Of a stretch of DNA of 14,642 nt, positions 6,688 to 14,378 are shown one piece after another. Numbering within the stretch: position 1 is the stretch's first letter; each line of letters opens with the position of its first letter. A model generated the notes under the pieces. That model had not been told where the DNA came from and did no database searches. It worked only from the letters and a program-made list of their open reading frames with translations. Origin of the DNA: Chitinophagales bacterium (GTDB lineage: Bacteria > Bacteroidota > Bacteroidia > Chitinophagales > UBA2359); NCBI GenBank assembly GCA_020629335.1, contig JAHDDN010000102.1:1-14642 (forward strand). Reading direction: 5' to 3'. The translations under genes and the position numbers were made by a program.

Positions 6688-8382
6688 ATGGAAACAAAAT
6701 TATCTCCATTATCGCGTTTGAAAAACTTGTTGAAAGCTGATCAAAAAGAAATTTACCATGTTTATGTATATGCATTATTTAATGGTTTAGTAAATTTATC
6801 TTTACCCTTAGGTATTCAAGCAATTATACATCTTATTCAAGGAGGAGAGATCAGTTATTCATGGGCGGTATTAGTAGCATTTGTCATAATGGGGGTAGCC
6901 TTTTCAGGCATATTACAGTTTCTACAGTTGAGAATAGTCGAGAATTTATCTCAAAAAATATTCAGTAGAGCTTCTTTTGAATTTGCCTACAGAATACCTA
7001 AAATGAAGACGAATGCTTTAGATAATTATTATGCTCCAGAATTAGCCAATCGTTTCTTTGATACACTTACTCTTCAAAAGGGACTTCCTAAAATATTGAT
7101 GGATTTTTCTTTATCTATTTTTCAAATTTTGGTAGGTTTAATTCTATTGAGTTTATATCATTCTTTCTTTATTATTTATGGTATCGTATTAATCGTATTG
7201 ATTTATGTTATCATAGCTATAACAGGTCCAAGAGGGATGCATACGAGTATGAAGGAATCGACCTATAAATATAAAATGGCATTTTGGATAGAGGAAATTG
7301 CTCGAACTAAGCTATCTTTCAAACTGACTGATACGGCTAATTATCGCTTAGATCAATGTAATCGTCATGCCGAAAAATACTTAGATTCAAGAGAATCACA
7401 TTTTAAAATATTAGCCAGTCAGTTTGGATATTTGATTGCTTTCAAAGTATTAATTACTGCTGGTTTATTAATCATTGGTAGTGTGTTAGTTTTTAATCAA
7501 GAAATGAATATCGGGCAGTTTGTAGCGGCTGAGATTGTAATTATCATTATTATAGCCTCTGTGGAGAAGTTAATAAGGACTTTAGAGACGGTTTATGATG
7601 TATTAACTGCATTAGAAAAGATTGGCTATGTAACAGACATGCCTTTAGATAAGGAGGACGGTCTATTCTTAGACGAAAAATTATCAGATATTTCTATTTC
7701 CTTAACTGATGTGACTTATAATAATCCTCAATCTTCGGAGCATAATATTGAAAAGTTAAGTTTTCATTTACCGGCCAAAACTTCCCTTTATATAGATGGA
7801 GCTGCGAGTTCAGGTAAACATACACTGCTGGGTATCATAGGTGGTATAATAGAGTTAGATAGTGGAAGTGTTAATTTTGGGCCATTTGCCTTATCCTCTT
7901 TAGATAAAAATAACTTAAGGTCCAAAATTGGTTATGTAATTGGTAACAAAGAAATTTTTCAAGCAAGTATTATGGATAATATTCTGTTAGGTAGAGAAAA
8001 TGTTAGTCTCAATGATATAAAAGAGGCGCTTCATACAGTTGAGCTAATAGAGTACATCTTTTCTTTACCAATGGGGTTACATACTATAATAGATCCAGAT
8101 GGGAAAAATATTTCAAAGAGTACTATTGATAAAATATTATTAGCTAGAGCAATTGTTACCAAACCAGAATTATTAATTATGGATTCTCCTCTTTACCATA
8201 TAGAGGCCGAGGAAAAAGAAAGAATTATTAACTCTTTATGCAGTAAAGATAAGCCTTGGTCGATTATTCTTATATCGGTTGATGGAAGGTGGCGAAAAGC
8301 AATCAAAAGTAATTTGCTTTTGGATAAGGGAAAAATAGTTAATACAAATTTGGAAGTAATCAAAAATAATAGGAATGCTTAA
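6688..8382 (+). CDS. ABC exporter subunit (TMD-NBD) with degenerate ATPase motifs
   Basis: The 564-residue half-transporter has an N-terminal six-helix exporter domain (helices near 24-50, 57-80, 138-157, 160-180, 245-270 and 276-293) and a C-terminal nucleotide-binding domain from about 332. The fold markers align, but the key residues are missing. Walker A reads GAASSGKHT, with His378 in place of Ser/Thr after Lys377. The Q-loop region is GYVIGNKE with no Gln. The signature is ISKST instead of LSGGQ. Walker B is LLIMDS with Ser500 instead of the catalytic Glu. The switch position in ILISVDG has Val instead of His. The A-loop aromatic is also unclear. ATP hydrolysis by this chain looks unlikely. 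The frame is full length with normal codon use, so it is not an obvious pseudogene. It overlaps the adaptor gene by 8 bp. I recall that related Bacteroidota proteins also lack a canonical LSGGQ; that needs an alignment. Confidence 0.88.
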   Translation: METKLSPLSRLKNLLKADQKEIYHVYVYALFNGLVNLSLPLGIQAIIHLIQGGEISYSWAVLVAFVIMGVAFSGILQFLQLRIVENLSQKIFSRASFEFAYRIPKMKTNALDNYYAPELANRFFDTLTLQKGLPKILMDFSLSIFQILVGLILLSLYHSFFIIYGIVLIVLIYVIIAITGPRGMHTSMKESTYKYKMAFWIEEIARTKLSFKLTDTANYRLDQCNRHAEKYLDSRESHFKILASQFGYLIAFKVLITAGLLIIGSVLVFNQEMNIGQFVAAEIVIIIIIASVEKLIRTLETVYDVLTALEKIGYVTDMPLDKEDGLFLDEKLSDISISLTDVTYNNPQSSEHNIEKLSFHLPAKTSLYIDGAASSGKHTLLGIIGGIIELDSGSVNFGPFALSSLDKNNLRSKIGYVIGNKEIFQASIMDNILLGRENVSLNDIKEALHTVELIEYIFSLPMGLHTIIDPDGKNISKSTIDKILLARAIVTKPELLIMDSPLYHIEAEEKERIINSLCSKDKPWSIILISVDGRWRKAIKSNLLLDKGKIVNTNLEVIKNNRNA

Positions 8383-9745
8383 TATTAGTAGAAAATCTGT
8401 GAAAGATAAAATCAACTTAGATAGGTATACAGTTCTTAAGGAAGTAGAGGCGAAAAGTCTTTCTTCAATTTTGATTAAGGTAATAGCATTGATCTTTATT
8501 ATTGCCATCATTGCTTTGTTTTTACCTTGGACACAAAATATTCGTGCTAAGGGTTATGTTAGCACCCTAAACCCTTATGATAAACCTCAAGCCATCCAGT
8601 CTTTGATAGATGGAAGAATAGTGAAATGGTATGTAAGAGAAGGGCAAGAAGTAAGCGCAGGAGATACAATCATGCAAATTGCAGAATCGAAAGAAGATTA
8701 TTTAGATCCTGATCTCTTGAATAGGACTCAAAATCAAATTACAGCCAAAAATAAATCTAAGGATGCCTATGAACAAAAGGCTCAAAATTTAGAAAAACAA
8801 TATCAGGCAGTATTAAAGAATAAAGAAGTTAAATTTAGTCAAAACCAAATAAAAATAGAACAAGTAAAAATTAAAATAAGCAGTGATAGCCTGAAATTAA
8901 AAGCAGCTGAAATAAAGTTGGTTAATGCTAAAGAACAATTATCTCGTACCCAGAGTTTATACGAGAAAGGTATCAAGTCATTAACTGAATTAGAATCAAA
9001 GAACTATGCTTATGAAGAGTCACAAGCTAATGTTCTGGCGATAGAAAATCAATTGAATGTTTATAGAAACGAGATTGAAAATCTAAGAATTAATAAAGTC
9101 GCCATCTTAAATGAATTTGATGATAAACTCAATAAAATTCAATCAGATAAAATGTCTTCAGTTTCAAGTCAGTTTACCACTGAAGCGAATGTCAATAAGT
9201 TGGAATCTCAATATAATAAATATAAAGTGAGAGCTGCTAATTATTATGTTAGATCTCCTATCGATGGAATTGTTACTAAGTCGATGCAAAACGGGATTGG
9301 TGAATTTCTCAAAGCTGGAGAAGATATAGTTAGTGTTTTTCCTTCAAACTATGAGGTTTCAGTGGAAATGTATGTTTTGCCCAGAGATATGCCCTTACTT
9401 AAAATAGGGCAAGAGGTTAGAATTCAATTTGATGGTTGGCCAGCCATTGTATTTAGTGGTTGGCCTGAAAATTCTTATGGTACATTTAAAGGGCGCATTG
9501 CGGCGATTGATAATTATATTAGCAAAAACGGCAAATATAGAATTTTGATAGGAGAAGATGATAAGAATGATCCTTGGCCAGACGAGGTACGAATTGGTGG
9601 AGGAGCAAATGCGCTCATCTTGTTAAATGAAGTGAGAGTTTATTATGAACTCTGGAGGCAATTGAATGGTTTCCCAGCAGATTACTATGAAAATGGAGAA
9701 ACGAATATGCCTAAGCTTAAAAGACCAATTAAAAAATTCAAGTAA
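8375..9745 (+). CDS. HlyD-family periplasmic adaptor (membrane fusion protein)
   Basis: The 456-residue protein has a cytosolic N-tail, one membrane anchor at about 31-50 (LIKVIALIFIIAIIALFLPW), and the first half of a lipoyl-like domain at 72-104 (IQSLIDGRIVKWYVREGQEVSAGD). A long Lys/Gln/Glu-rich coiled coil follows at about 112-285, then the second lipoyl half at 291-322 (VRSPIDGIVTK...GEFLKAGEDIVSVFP) and a beta-barrel region to about 430. Such adaptors bridge an inner-membrane exporter to a TolC-type channel. The ATG overlaps the end of the ABC gene by 8 bp, pointing to coupled translation and partnership with it. The coiled coil of roughly 85 residues per arm is long enough to span much of the periplasm. 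Confidence 0.9.
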   Translation: MLNISRKSVKDKINLDRYTVLKEVEAKSLSSILIKVIALIFIIAIIALFLPWTQNIRAKGYVSTLNPYDKPQAIQSLIDGRIVKWYVREGQEVSAGDTIMQIAESKEDYLDPDLLNRTQNQITAKNKSKDAYEQKAQNLEKQYQAVLKNKEVKFSQNQIKIEQVKIKISSDSLKLKAAEIKLVNAKEQLSRTQSLYEKGIKSLTELESKNYAYEESQANVLAIENQLNVYRNEIENLRINKVAILNEFDDKLNKIQSDKMSSVSSQFTTEANVNKLESQYNKYKVRAANYYVRSPIDGIVTKSMQNGIGEFLKAGEDIVSVFPSNYEVSVEMYVLPRDMPLLKIGQEVRIQFDGWPAIVFSGWPENSYGTFKGRIAAIDNYISKNGKYRILIGEDDKNDPWPDEVRIGGGANALILLNEVRVYYELWRQLNGFPADYYENGETNMPKLKRPIKKFK

Positions 9746-9747
9746 TT

Positions 9748-10119
9748 ATGAAATATTATACAAGAAAATTAATTAAGCCTGGTGATTTGAATGCAAATAA
9801 CACCTTGTTTGGAGGAGCCTTACTAAAATGGATAGATGAAGAAGCTGGTATCTATGCCATGACAAAATTAAATACAGAGAAAGTAGTTACTAAGTATATT
9901 TCTGAGATTAACTTTGTTGATTCGGCCCATCAAGGAGATATTATTGAGATAGGTTTAGCCTTTCTTAGTATAGGAGTAACATCTATTAGTTTTCAATGTG
10001 AGGTTCGTAATGTAATTACTAAAAGAATCATTTTGAAAATTGATAAGTTAGTATTTGTTAGTGTGGATAAAACGAATAAATCGACTCCTCATTTCGTGAC
10101 ACTTGAAGATATAAAATAG
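9748..10119 (+). CDS. Hotdog-fold acyl-CoA thioesterase
   Basis: The 123-residue protein matches the YciA/cytosolic acyl-CoA hydrolase type of hotdog fold. NNTLFGGALLKWIDEEAG (17-34) contains the conserved FGG turn and the probable catalytic Asp30 on the central helix. The strands KYISEINFVDSAHQGDIIEIG, SISFQCEVRN and KLVFVSVD complete a single hotdog. The family hydrolyses acyl-CoA thioesters in the cytosol, and there is no signal peptide. It starts 2 bp after the adaptor stop codon and ends 5 bp before the TolC gene, so it is embedded in the export operon. A role in preparing or recycling an acyl substrate is inferred from this position only. Substrate chain length cannot be read. Confidence 0.85.
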   Translation: MKYYTRKLIKPGDLNANNTLFGGALLKWIDEEAGIYAMTKLNTEKVVTKYISEINFVDSAHQGDIIEIGLAFLSIGVTSISFQCEVRNVITKRIILKIDKLVFVSVDKTNKSTPHFVTLEDIK

Positions 10120-10124
10120 CTGAT

Positions 10125-11507
10125 ATGTTGTATTTGTTTATTACTCTTTTTTCATTGGTCAATGATACTATTGAAAATAAAACATTAAAGTTAGATGAGT
10201 TTATTTCCATAGTAGAATTAAAACACCCTCAAATAAGACAAGCCGCACTTATTGAAGAACAGTCCAATGCTTATGATTTGAAAGCAAGAGCTGGATTTGA
10301 TCCCGTTTTATCTAGTGATTGGGATTTGAAAAGTTTTGATGATAAGCAATATTATAATCGATTAAATGCAATGTTGAAAATGCCAACGAAAATTGGTGTG
10401 GACTTAAAGGTTTCCTACGAAAATAATAGCGGTCAGTATTTAAATAATATGGATGTATTAGCAGATAATGGCTTATTGAGTATTGGTTTTGGTGTTCCGT
10501 TAGGGCAAGGACTATTTTTTGATGAAAGAAGAAAAATATTGAAAGAATCATCATTAATAACTGAGGCCAATAAATTGAAAAGGCAAAAAGTTCTGAATAA
10601 GCTTCATTTTGAAGCAGCTAAAGCTTATTTAGTATGGCAGGAAGCTTATTTTAAGTTGGAAAATCAGAAGTATGCTGTTGAACTAGCAAAGCTGAGATAT
10701 GAAAATATTGTAAGTTTGAGTATGAACGGGGATAAGCCTGCTATAGATACATTAGAGTCTTATGTTGTTTTGAAAAACCGAGAAGAGTCATTATTAGATT
10801 ATCAACAAAAAAGTAATCAAGCACGTCAGTTGCTTAATAATTATTTATGGCAGGAAGATAAATTGACATTCTTAATGGATACTTTAATCATTCCAGAAAG
10901 TATCGATGAGTCAAAATGGCTAAATAACATAGGTCGTTTAATTGAGAATCAAGATAGGGTATTAGAGGATCATTTATTAGTCAATGAACTGGAGAATAGG
11001 AGAGGCCGAAGACAACTGGATAGGAGAATGGCTAAGGAGCAATTAAAGCCTGTTTTTAATTTGAATTATAACCCAATATTTCGATTTGATAATGGGCACC
11101 CTGTATGGGGATATGATTTCCAAAATTATAAATTGGGGGTCGAGTTCTACTATCCTTTATTTGCAAGAAAAGCCAAAGCTGAAATTGAGTTAATAGATAT
11201 TTACTTGGAGATGAATCATAATGAGGGGCAATTACTAAAGGAAGCATTGGATAACAACATAACATACTTAGTTGCTAAAGAGGACTTCTTAAATGAGCAA
11301 CTCCTAATTCTTAAAAATAATAGTACTAACTATAATAATTTATTAGAAGCTGAGAAAATAAAATATGAGATAGGAGAAAGCTCTATTTTTCTATTAAACA
11401 ATAGAGAAATTAAGCTAATTGAAAATAATAACAAAATACTATCTAAGCAAAAAGAATTACTAAAAAATAGATTAGAATTATTGTTTGTATCGCAATTAGG
11501 TATTTGA
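10125..11507 (+). CDS. TolC-family outer membrane channel protein
   Basis: The 460-residue protein has a short hydrophobic N-terminus (MLYLFITLFSLV) that probably serves as signal peptide, although it lacks positive residues. The body shows the two-fold repeated helical pattern of outer membrane efflux proteins: LDEFISIVELKHPQIRQA (22-39), a long helix around 195-260, a strand segment near GFGVPLGQGLFF, a second set with LGVEFYYPLFARKAKAEIELI, and the closing motif KYEIGESSIFLLNNRE near 397-410. It would form the trimeric outer-membrane duct for the adaptor and ABC subunit upstream. It is last in the operon. Length is normal for the family. The only strong hairpin downstream belongs to the opposite-strand gene. 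Confidence 0.87.
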   Translation: MLYLFITLFSLVNDTIENKTLKLDEFISIVELKHPQIRQAALIEEQSNAYDLKARAGFDPVLSSDWDLKSFDDKQYYNRLNAMLKMPTKIGVDLKVSYENNSGQYLNNMDVLADNGLLSIGFGVPLGQGLFFDERRKILKESSLITEANKLKRQKVLNKLHFEAAKAYLVWQEAYFKLENQKYAVELAKLRYENIVSLSMNGDKPAIDTLESYVVLKNREESLLDYQQKSNQARQLLNNYLWQEDKLTFLMDTLIIPESIDESKWLNNIGRLIENQDRVLEDHLLVNELENRRGRRQLDRRMAKEQLKPVFNLNYNPIFRFDNGHPVWGYDFQNYKLGVEFYYPLFARKAKAEIELIDIYLEMNHNEGQLLKEALDNNITYLVAKEDFLNEQLLILKNNSTNYNNLLEAEKIKYEIGESSIFLLNNREIKLIENNNKILSKQKELLKNRLELLFVSQLGI

Positions 11508-11590
11508 TTATCGGAAGATTTTAAAAGGGTAAATATGATATTCTAAATTCAACACCTTGTACTAAGATAAGATGTTTTTGTCGCTCAAAA

Positions 11591-11633
11591 ATAAAAAAAG
11601 CCAAAATTCAACTAAGGGTTGAATAATGGCTTT
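11591..11633 (-). terminator. Rho-independent terminator of the SulP gene
   Basis: A two-part stem pairs AAAGCCA (11597-11603) with TGGCTTT (11627-11633), and ATTCAAC (11606-11612) with GTTGAAT (11618-11624), around a 5-nt loop. On the minus strand the stem ends in a T-run, then ATTTTT, 23 bp beyond the SulP stop. The plus strand has A-rich sequence after the stem, so it serves the TolC operon less well, though transcripts from both sides converge here. Confidence 0.8.
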
Positions 11634-11655
11634 GAAAAAAATAGTCGGATTTATT

Positions 11656-13275
11656 TTATGCCACTTGACTCTTAGAGGAAGACAATTTACTGAAAATAGC
11701 ATTTTCTAATTCTGCTGCTTGATTGCTGACGCCTTTCTTTTTCCTTTCGATGATTTTTACGTCAATATTACGATACTGCGCATTCGTTTGAAATTCTTCT
11801 ATGATTTCTATGACATCGTGATCTATATTAATACTTTTTGAAGCATCAATGACTAACTTAGTATTATCAGGAATTTGATTTAATGTTCTTTGGATACTTG
11901 CCTTATTGATAAAGGTAACATCCTCAGCTAACTCTAATCTGAGTGTATCAGCATTGATGTGATTTTCAGACTCAAATAAGAAAGGCTTTTTGTAGTTATT
12001 ATAAAGTACGTAGAATACCGCTACCACTAAACCAATACCAATTCCTGTCAATAAATCAGTGAATACAATTCCCAATATAGTTACAATAAATGGCACAAAG
12101 TGGCTTTGTCCTAAGCCATACATCTGCTTAAATAAAGCTGGTTTAGCTAACTTATAGCCTACTAAAAAGAGAATAGCAGCTAAACTAGATAGTGGAATTA
12201 AATTTAAGATAGCTGGAATAGCCATAGCACTTAATAATAAAATTACACCGTGCATAATGGCAGATAATTTAGTTCTACCTCCAGATTGAATATTAGTAGA
12301 GCTTCTAACGATTACTTGTGTGATAGGTAAACCGCCTAAAAATCCAGAAATAATATTACCCACTCCTTGAGCTTTTAATTCTCGATTAGCTGGTGCTATT
12401 CGCTTAAATGGATCTAACTTATCGGTTGCATCTAAACAAAGTAGTGTTTCTAAACTTGCGACTACAGCAATGGTAATACCTGTTACCCATACAGCAGGAT
12501 TGGTGATTTGACTAAAATCAGGGAAAGTAAATTGTCCAAAGAATCCTGCAATATTTTCTGGTACAGGAATCGCTACTATCTGATCAGTATTCAAGGCAAA
12601 GGAGGTATTTTGGAATACTAAATTTAACAAAATACCAAGGCTTACTACTACTAATGGTCCTTGAACTATCTTAAATAGTTTGATTTTTTTCATGAATTTC
12701 TGCTCCCATAGTATCAATATTAATAGAGAGATAGCAGTGATGATAATAGCTCCAGGACTAACTGCCTCAAACATATAATAGAGTTCTGAAATCGTATTAT
12801 GTCCGTCAGGTTGAGCAAATGATAAACTACCTTCATAATCTTTATCATAACCAAGGGCATGTGGTATTTGTTTGAGTATGATAATCACCCCAATACCAGC
12901 TAACATTCCTTTAATAACGGAGGAGGGAAAGTAATATCCTATAATACCAGCTTTGGCAAAACCCAGTATTACTTGGAAAATACCACCAATAATAACAGCC
13001 AGAAGAAAGGTCTCAAAGGCTCCTAATTCTGCTATGGCAGTTAGTACAATAACTGCTAATCCTGCTGCTGGTCCACTAACTCCTAAGGCAGAACCACTCA
13101 ATGCTCCAACGACTATTCCACCTACTATTCCAGCAATAATACCTGAAAACAGGGGCGCACCCGAAGCTAGTGCAATTCCTAAGCATAGGGGGACTGCAAC
13201 TAAAAAAACAACTATAGAAGCAGGTAAATCGTGCTTTATATTCGCTAAACTAATGTTTAATTTCTTATCATTCAT
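11656..13275 (-). CDS. SulP-family anion transporter with STAS domain (BicA-like)
   Basis: The 539-residue protein has the SLC26/SulP layout: about 10-14 hydrophobic segments over residues 18-425, with SGPAAGLAVIVL near 67-78, and the conserved block PANRELKAQGVGNIISGFLGGLPITQVIVRSSTNIQSGG split across the second core repeat. A C-terminal STAS domain follows (about 441-511, with IDASKSINIDHD). SulP proteins move bicarbonate, sulfate or similar anions at the inner membrane, often with Na+. The GPAAG and LPITQVIVRSS features are like those of BicA-type bicarbonate carriers, so bicarbonate uptake is a reasonable but unproven guess. A TTG at 13284-13282 could extend it by three residues; the ATG at 13275 is preferred. 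It is divergent from a TetR gene and ends at a strong terminator. Confidence 0.9.
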   Translation of the reverse strand: MNDKKLNISLANIKHDLPASIVVFLVAVPLCLGIALASGAPLFSGIIAGIVGGIVVGALSGSALGVSGPAAGLAVIVLTAIAELGAFETFLLAVIIGGIFQVILGFAKAGIIGYYFPSSVIKGMLAGIGVIIILKQIPHALGYDKDYEGSLSFAQPDGHNTISELYYMFEAVSPGAIIITAISLLILILWEQKFMKKIKLFKIVQGPLVVVSLGILLNLVFQNTSFALNTDQIVAIPVPENIAGFFGQFTFPDFSQITNPAVWVTGITIAVVASLETLLCLDATDKLDPFKRIAPANRELKAQGVGNIISGFLGGLPITQVIVRSSTNIQSGGRTKLSAIMHGVILLLSAMAIPAILNLIPLSSLAAILFLVGYKLAKPALFKQMYGLGQSHFVPFIVTILGIVFTDLLTGIGIGLVVAVFYVLYNNYKKPFLFESENHINADTLRLELAEDVTFINKASIQRTLNQIPDNTKLVIDASKSINIDHDVIEIIEEFQTNAQYRNIDVKIIERKKKGVSNQAAELENAIFSKLSSSKSQVA

Positions 13276-13335
13276 AGAGTTCAAGTTTACAATTTTATCA
13301 ATTTAAATTTTTGTTCGAGTTTTAGTATTTATTAA

Positions 13336-13393
13336 CTATTACGTATGATTGTTTTAATATCGTCGCAAATATAATTGCTCTATTCCGTAATAG
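13336..13393. promoter_or_regulatory. Distant inverted repeat CTATTACG / CGTAATAG
   Basis: CTATTACG at 13336-13343 is repeated in inverted form as CGTAATAG at 13386-13393, with 42 bp between (centres 50 bp apart, close to five helical turns). The right arm lies inside the dyad between the SulP promoter boxes. Two half-sites on the same DNA face could support cooperative binding by the neighbouring TetR-type regulator. Confidence 0.35.
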
Positions 13394-13396
13394 CAA
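13366..13396 (-). promoter_or_regulatory. Promoter of the SulP gene (TTG-N20-TATATTTG)
   Basis: On the minus strand TTG (13396-13394) is followed by 20 bp and then TATATTTGC (13373-13365), a full match to the Bacteroidota -33/-7 consensus with accepted spacing. Transcription would begin near 13359, leaving a leader of about 85 nt before the ATG. Confidence 0.6.
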
Positions 13397-13397
13397 T
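13374..13397. promoter_or_regulatory. Candidate TetR operator inside the SulP promoter
   Basis: A dyad ATTGCT-N12-AGCAAT fills the interval between the -33 and -7 elements of the SulP promoter. An overlapping inner stem CTATT-CCGT-AATAG is also present. A repressor bound there would block RNA polymerase directly, the classic arrangement for TetR-family regulators encoded divergently from their target. Confidence 0.5.
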
Positions 13398-13477
13398 ACT
13401 ATTAACACAAAAAGTTTTAATTTTGTTTAGTGATGTTTTACTTTTTATTTAAATTGCGCTGCTTTTATTTTACAGTG

Positions 13478-13509
13478 TTGTACTTTTTATTGATATTTTG
13501 TTATTTTTG
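13478..13509 (+). promoter_or_regulatory. Possible promoter of the TetR gene
   Basis: TTG at 13478-13480, a 21-bp spacer and TATTTTTG at 13502-13509 fit the Bacteroidota pattern. The -7 box is only 18 bp from the ATG, giving a very short leader. The region is T-rich, so a chance match is possible. Confidence 0.35.
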
Positions 13510-13527
13510 TTAAAAAAGGTTTTTTTT

Positions 13528-14214
13528 ATGGCTGTTGAAATAAAAATTAGTCTGAATGAGCGCCTCTATTTAAGAGACCCTCAAAAAACGGCACTTGGAC
13601 AAAAAATTATTCATCATAGTATTATATTGATGGATAATATTGGCTTTGAAGCATTTAATTTCAAGAAGTTGGCCTATGATATGAATTCAACAGAGGCATC
13701 TATTTATCGTTATTTTGAGAATAAACATTTATTACTTATTTACTTAGTTGTTTGGTATTGGCAGTGGGTAAGCTATCTGATTGATATTCGTTTGATGAAT
13801 ATTGAAGATCCAGAGGTTAAGTTGAAAAAGATTATTAAAACTATATTTTTTGCGACTAAAGACAATCCTTCTACAGAATATGTCAATGAAAACATACTGC
13901 ATCGCGTGGTGATAGCGGAAGGTGCAAAGGCTTATCATTCTAAATCGGTTGATGAGGAGAACAAGGATGGTTTTTTCTTGAGTTATAAACGATTGACAGA
14001 AAAGGTAGCTGACGTTATTTTAGAGGTTGATTCGGAATTTCCTTATTCTCACACTCTGGCCAGTAATCTGTTTGAAATGGCTAATAATCATATTTATTTT
14101 GCGCAGCATCTTCCGAGATTAACTGATGTAAAGGTGGAAGGAGATGATTATCATGAGGTGGAGGAGATGCTGGAGTATTTTGCTTTTGGCATATTGAAAA
14201 AATCTAAAAAATAA
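13528..14214 (+). CDS. TetR/AcrR-type transcriptional regulator
   Basis: The protein is 228 residues from the ATG at 13528. Residues 25-70 form the N-terminal DNA-binding region: IIHHSIILMDNIGFEAFNFKKLAYDMNSTEASIYRYFENKHLLL, split here as helix 1 (25-38) and the helix-turn-helix at 42-64 ending in the TetR hallmark SIYRYFENK. The remaining helical part is a ligand and dimer domain with no recognisable signature. An in-frame TTG at 13498 would add ten residues, but AAAGG about 8 nt before the ATG supports the shorter form. It is divergent from the SulP gene and shares a 252-bp spacer containing a candidate operator, so control of SulP expression is likely. Whether it represses or activates is not visible. 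Element A3 begins 25 bp after its stop. Confidence 0.85.
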   Translation: MAVEIKISLNERLYLRDPQKTALGQKIIHHSIILMDNIGFEAFNFKKLAYDMNSTEASIYRYFENKHLLLIYLVVWYWQWVSYLIDIRLMNIEDPEVKLKKIIKTIFFATKDNPSTEYVNENILHRVVIAEGAKAYHSKSVDEENKDGFFLSYKRLTEKVADVILEVDSEFPYSHTLASNLFEMANNHIYFAQHLPRLTDVKVEGDDYHEVEEMLEYFAFGILKKSKK

Positions 14215-14239
14215 GCTTCATTTATGCTTGCTCTTGATT

Positions 14240-14378
14240 GCGCAAGGGATGGAAGTGGTATGTGGCGTACATGATGCGACTTACGGCGCTTAGTGATGCG
14301 ATGGCTGGCCCGCAGGGCAGACAAGCAGCACTTAGCAGAGTAGGAGCGGCATAGCCACATAAGAGCGTACAGCCCGAC
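14240..14378 (+). repeat. Interspersed structured element A, copy 3
   Basis: This copy is nearly identical to copy 2 over its full 139 bp, starting gcgcaagggat and ending agcccgac. The outer stem is TATGTGGC (14259-14266) with GCCACATA (14354-14361). The middle stem is GTGATGC with GCAGCAC, and the apical stem is GCCC-GCA-GGGC. It lies between the end of the TetR gene and the end of a minus-strand gene. A minus-strand open frame across it repeats the residue pattern found over the other copies and is not treated as a gene. Confidence 0.85.

Larger units (their letters stand above)
5743..11507 (+). other. Probable six-gene operon: lipoprotein, K+ channel, ABC, HlyD, thioesterase, TolC
   Basis: Six same-strand genes follow one another with gaps of 26, 25, -8, 2 and 5 bp and no terminator-like structure between them. 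The last four are translationally close enough to be one unit: an inner-membrane ABC subunit, periplasmic adaptor and outer-membrane channel, with a cytosolic thioesterase inserted before the channel gene. Inclusion of the first two genes rests on spacing alone. A leader starting after 5690 is likely, but its promoter was not resolved. Confidence 0.65.

Noticed and set aside
6688..8382. ABC gene as a pseudogene
   Set aside because: The frame is full length without stops or frameshifts, the membrane domain is well preserved and it is tightly coupled to its neighbours, so loss of ATPase motifs looks like divergence and not decay.
12953..13306. Plus-strand open frame of 117 codons opposite the SulP gene
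   Set aside because: It is antisense to the conserved N-terminal SulP helices and has no features of its own.
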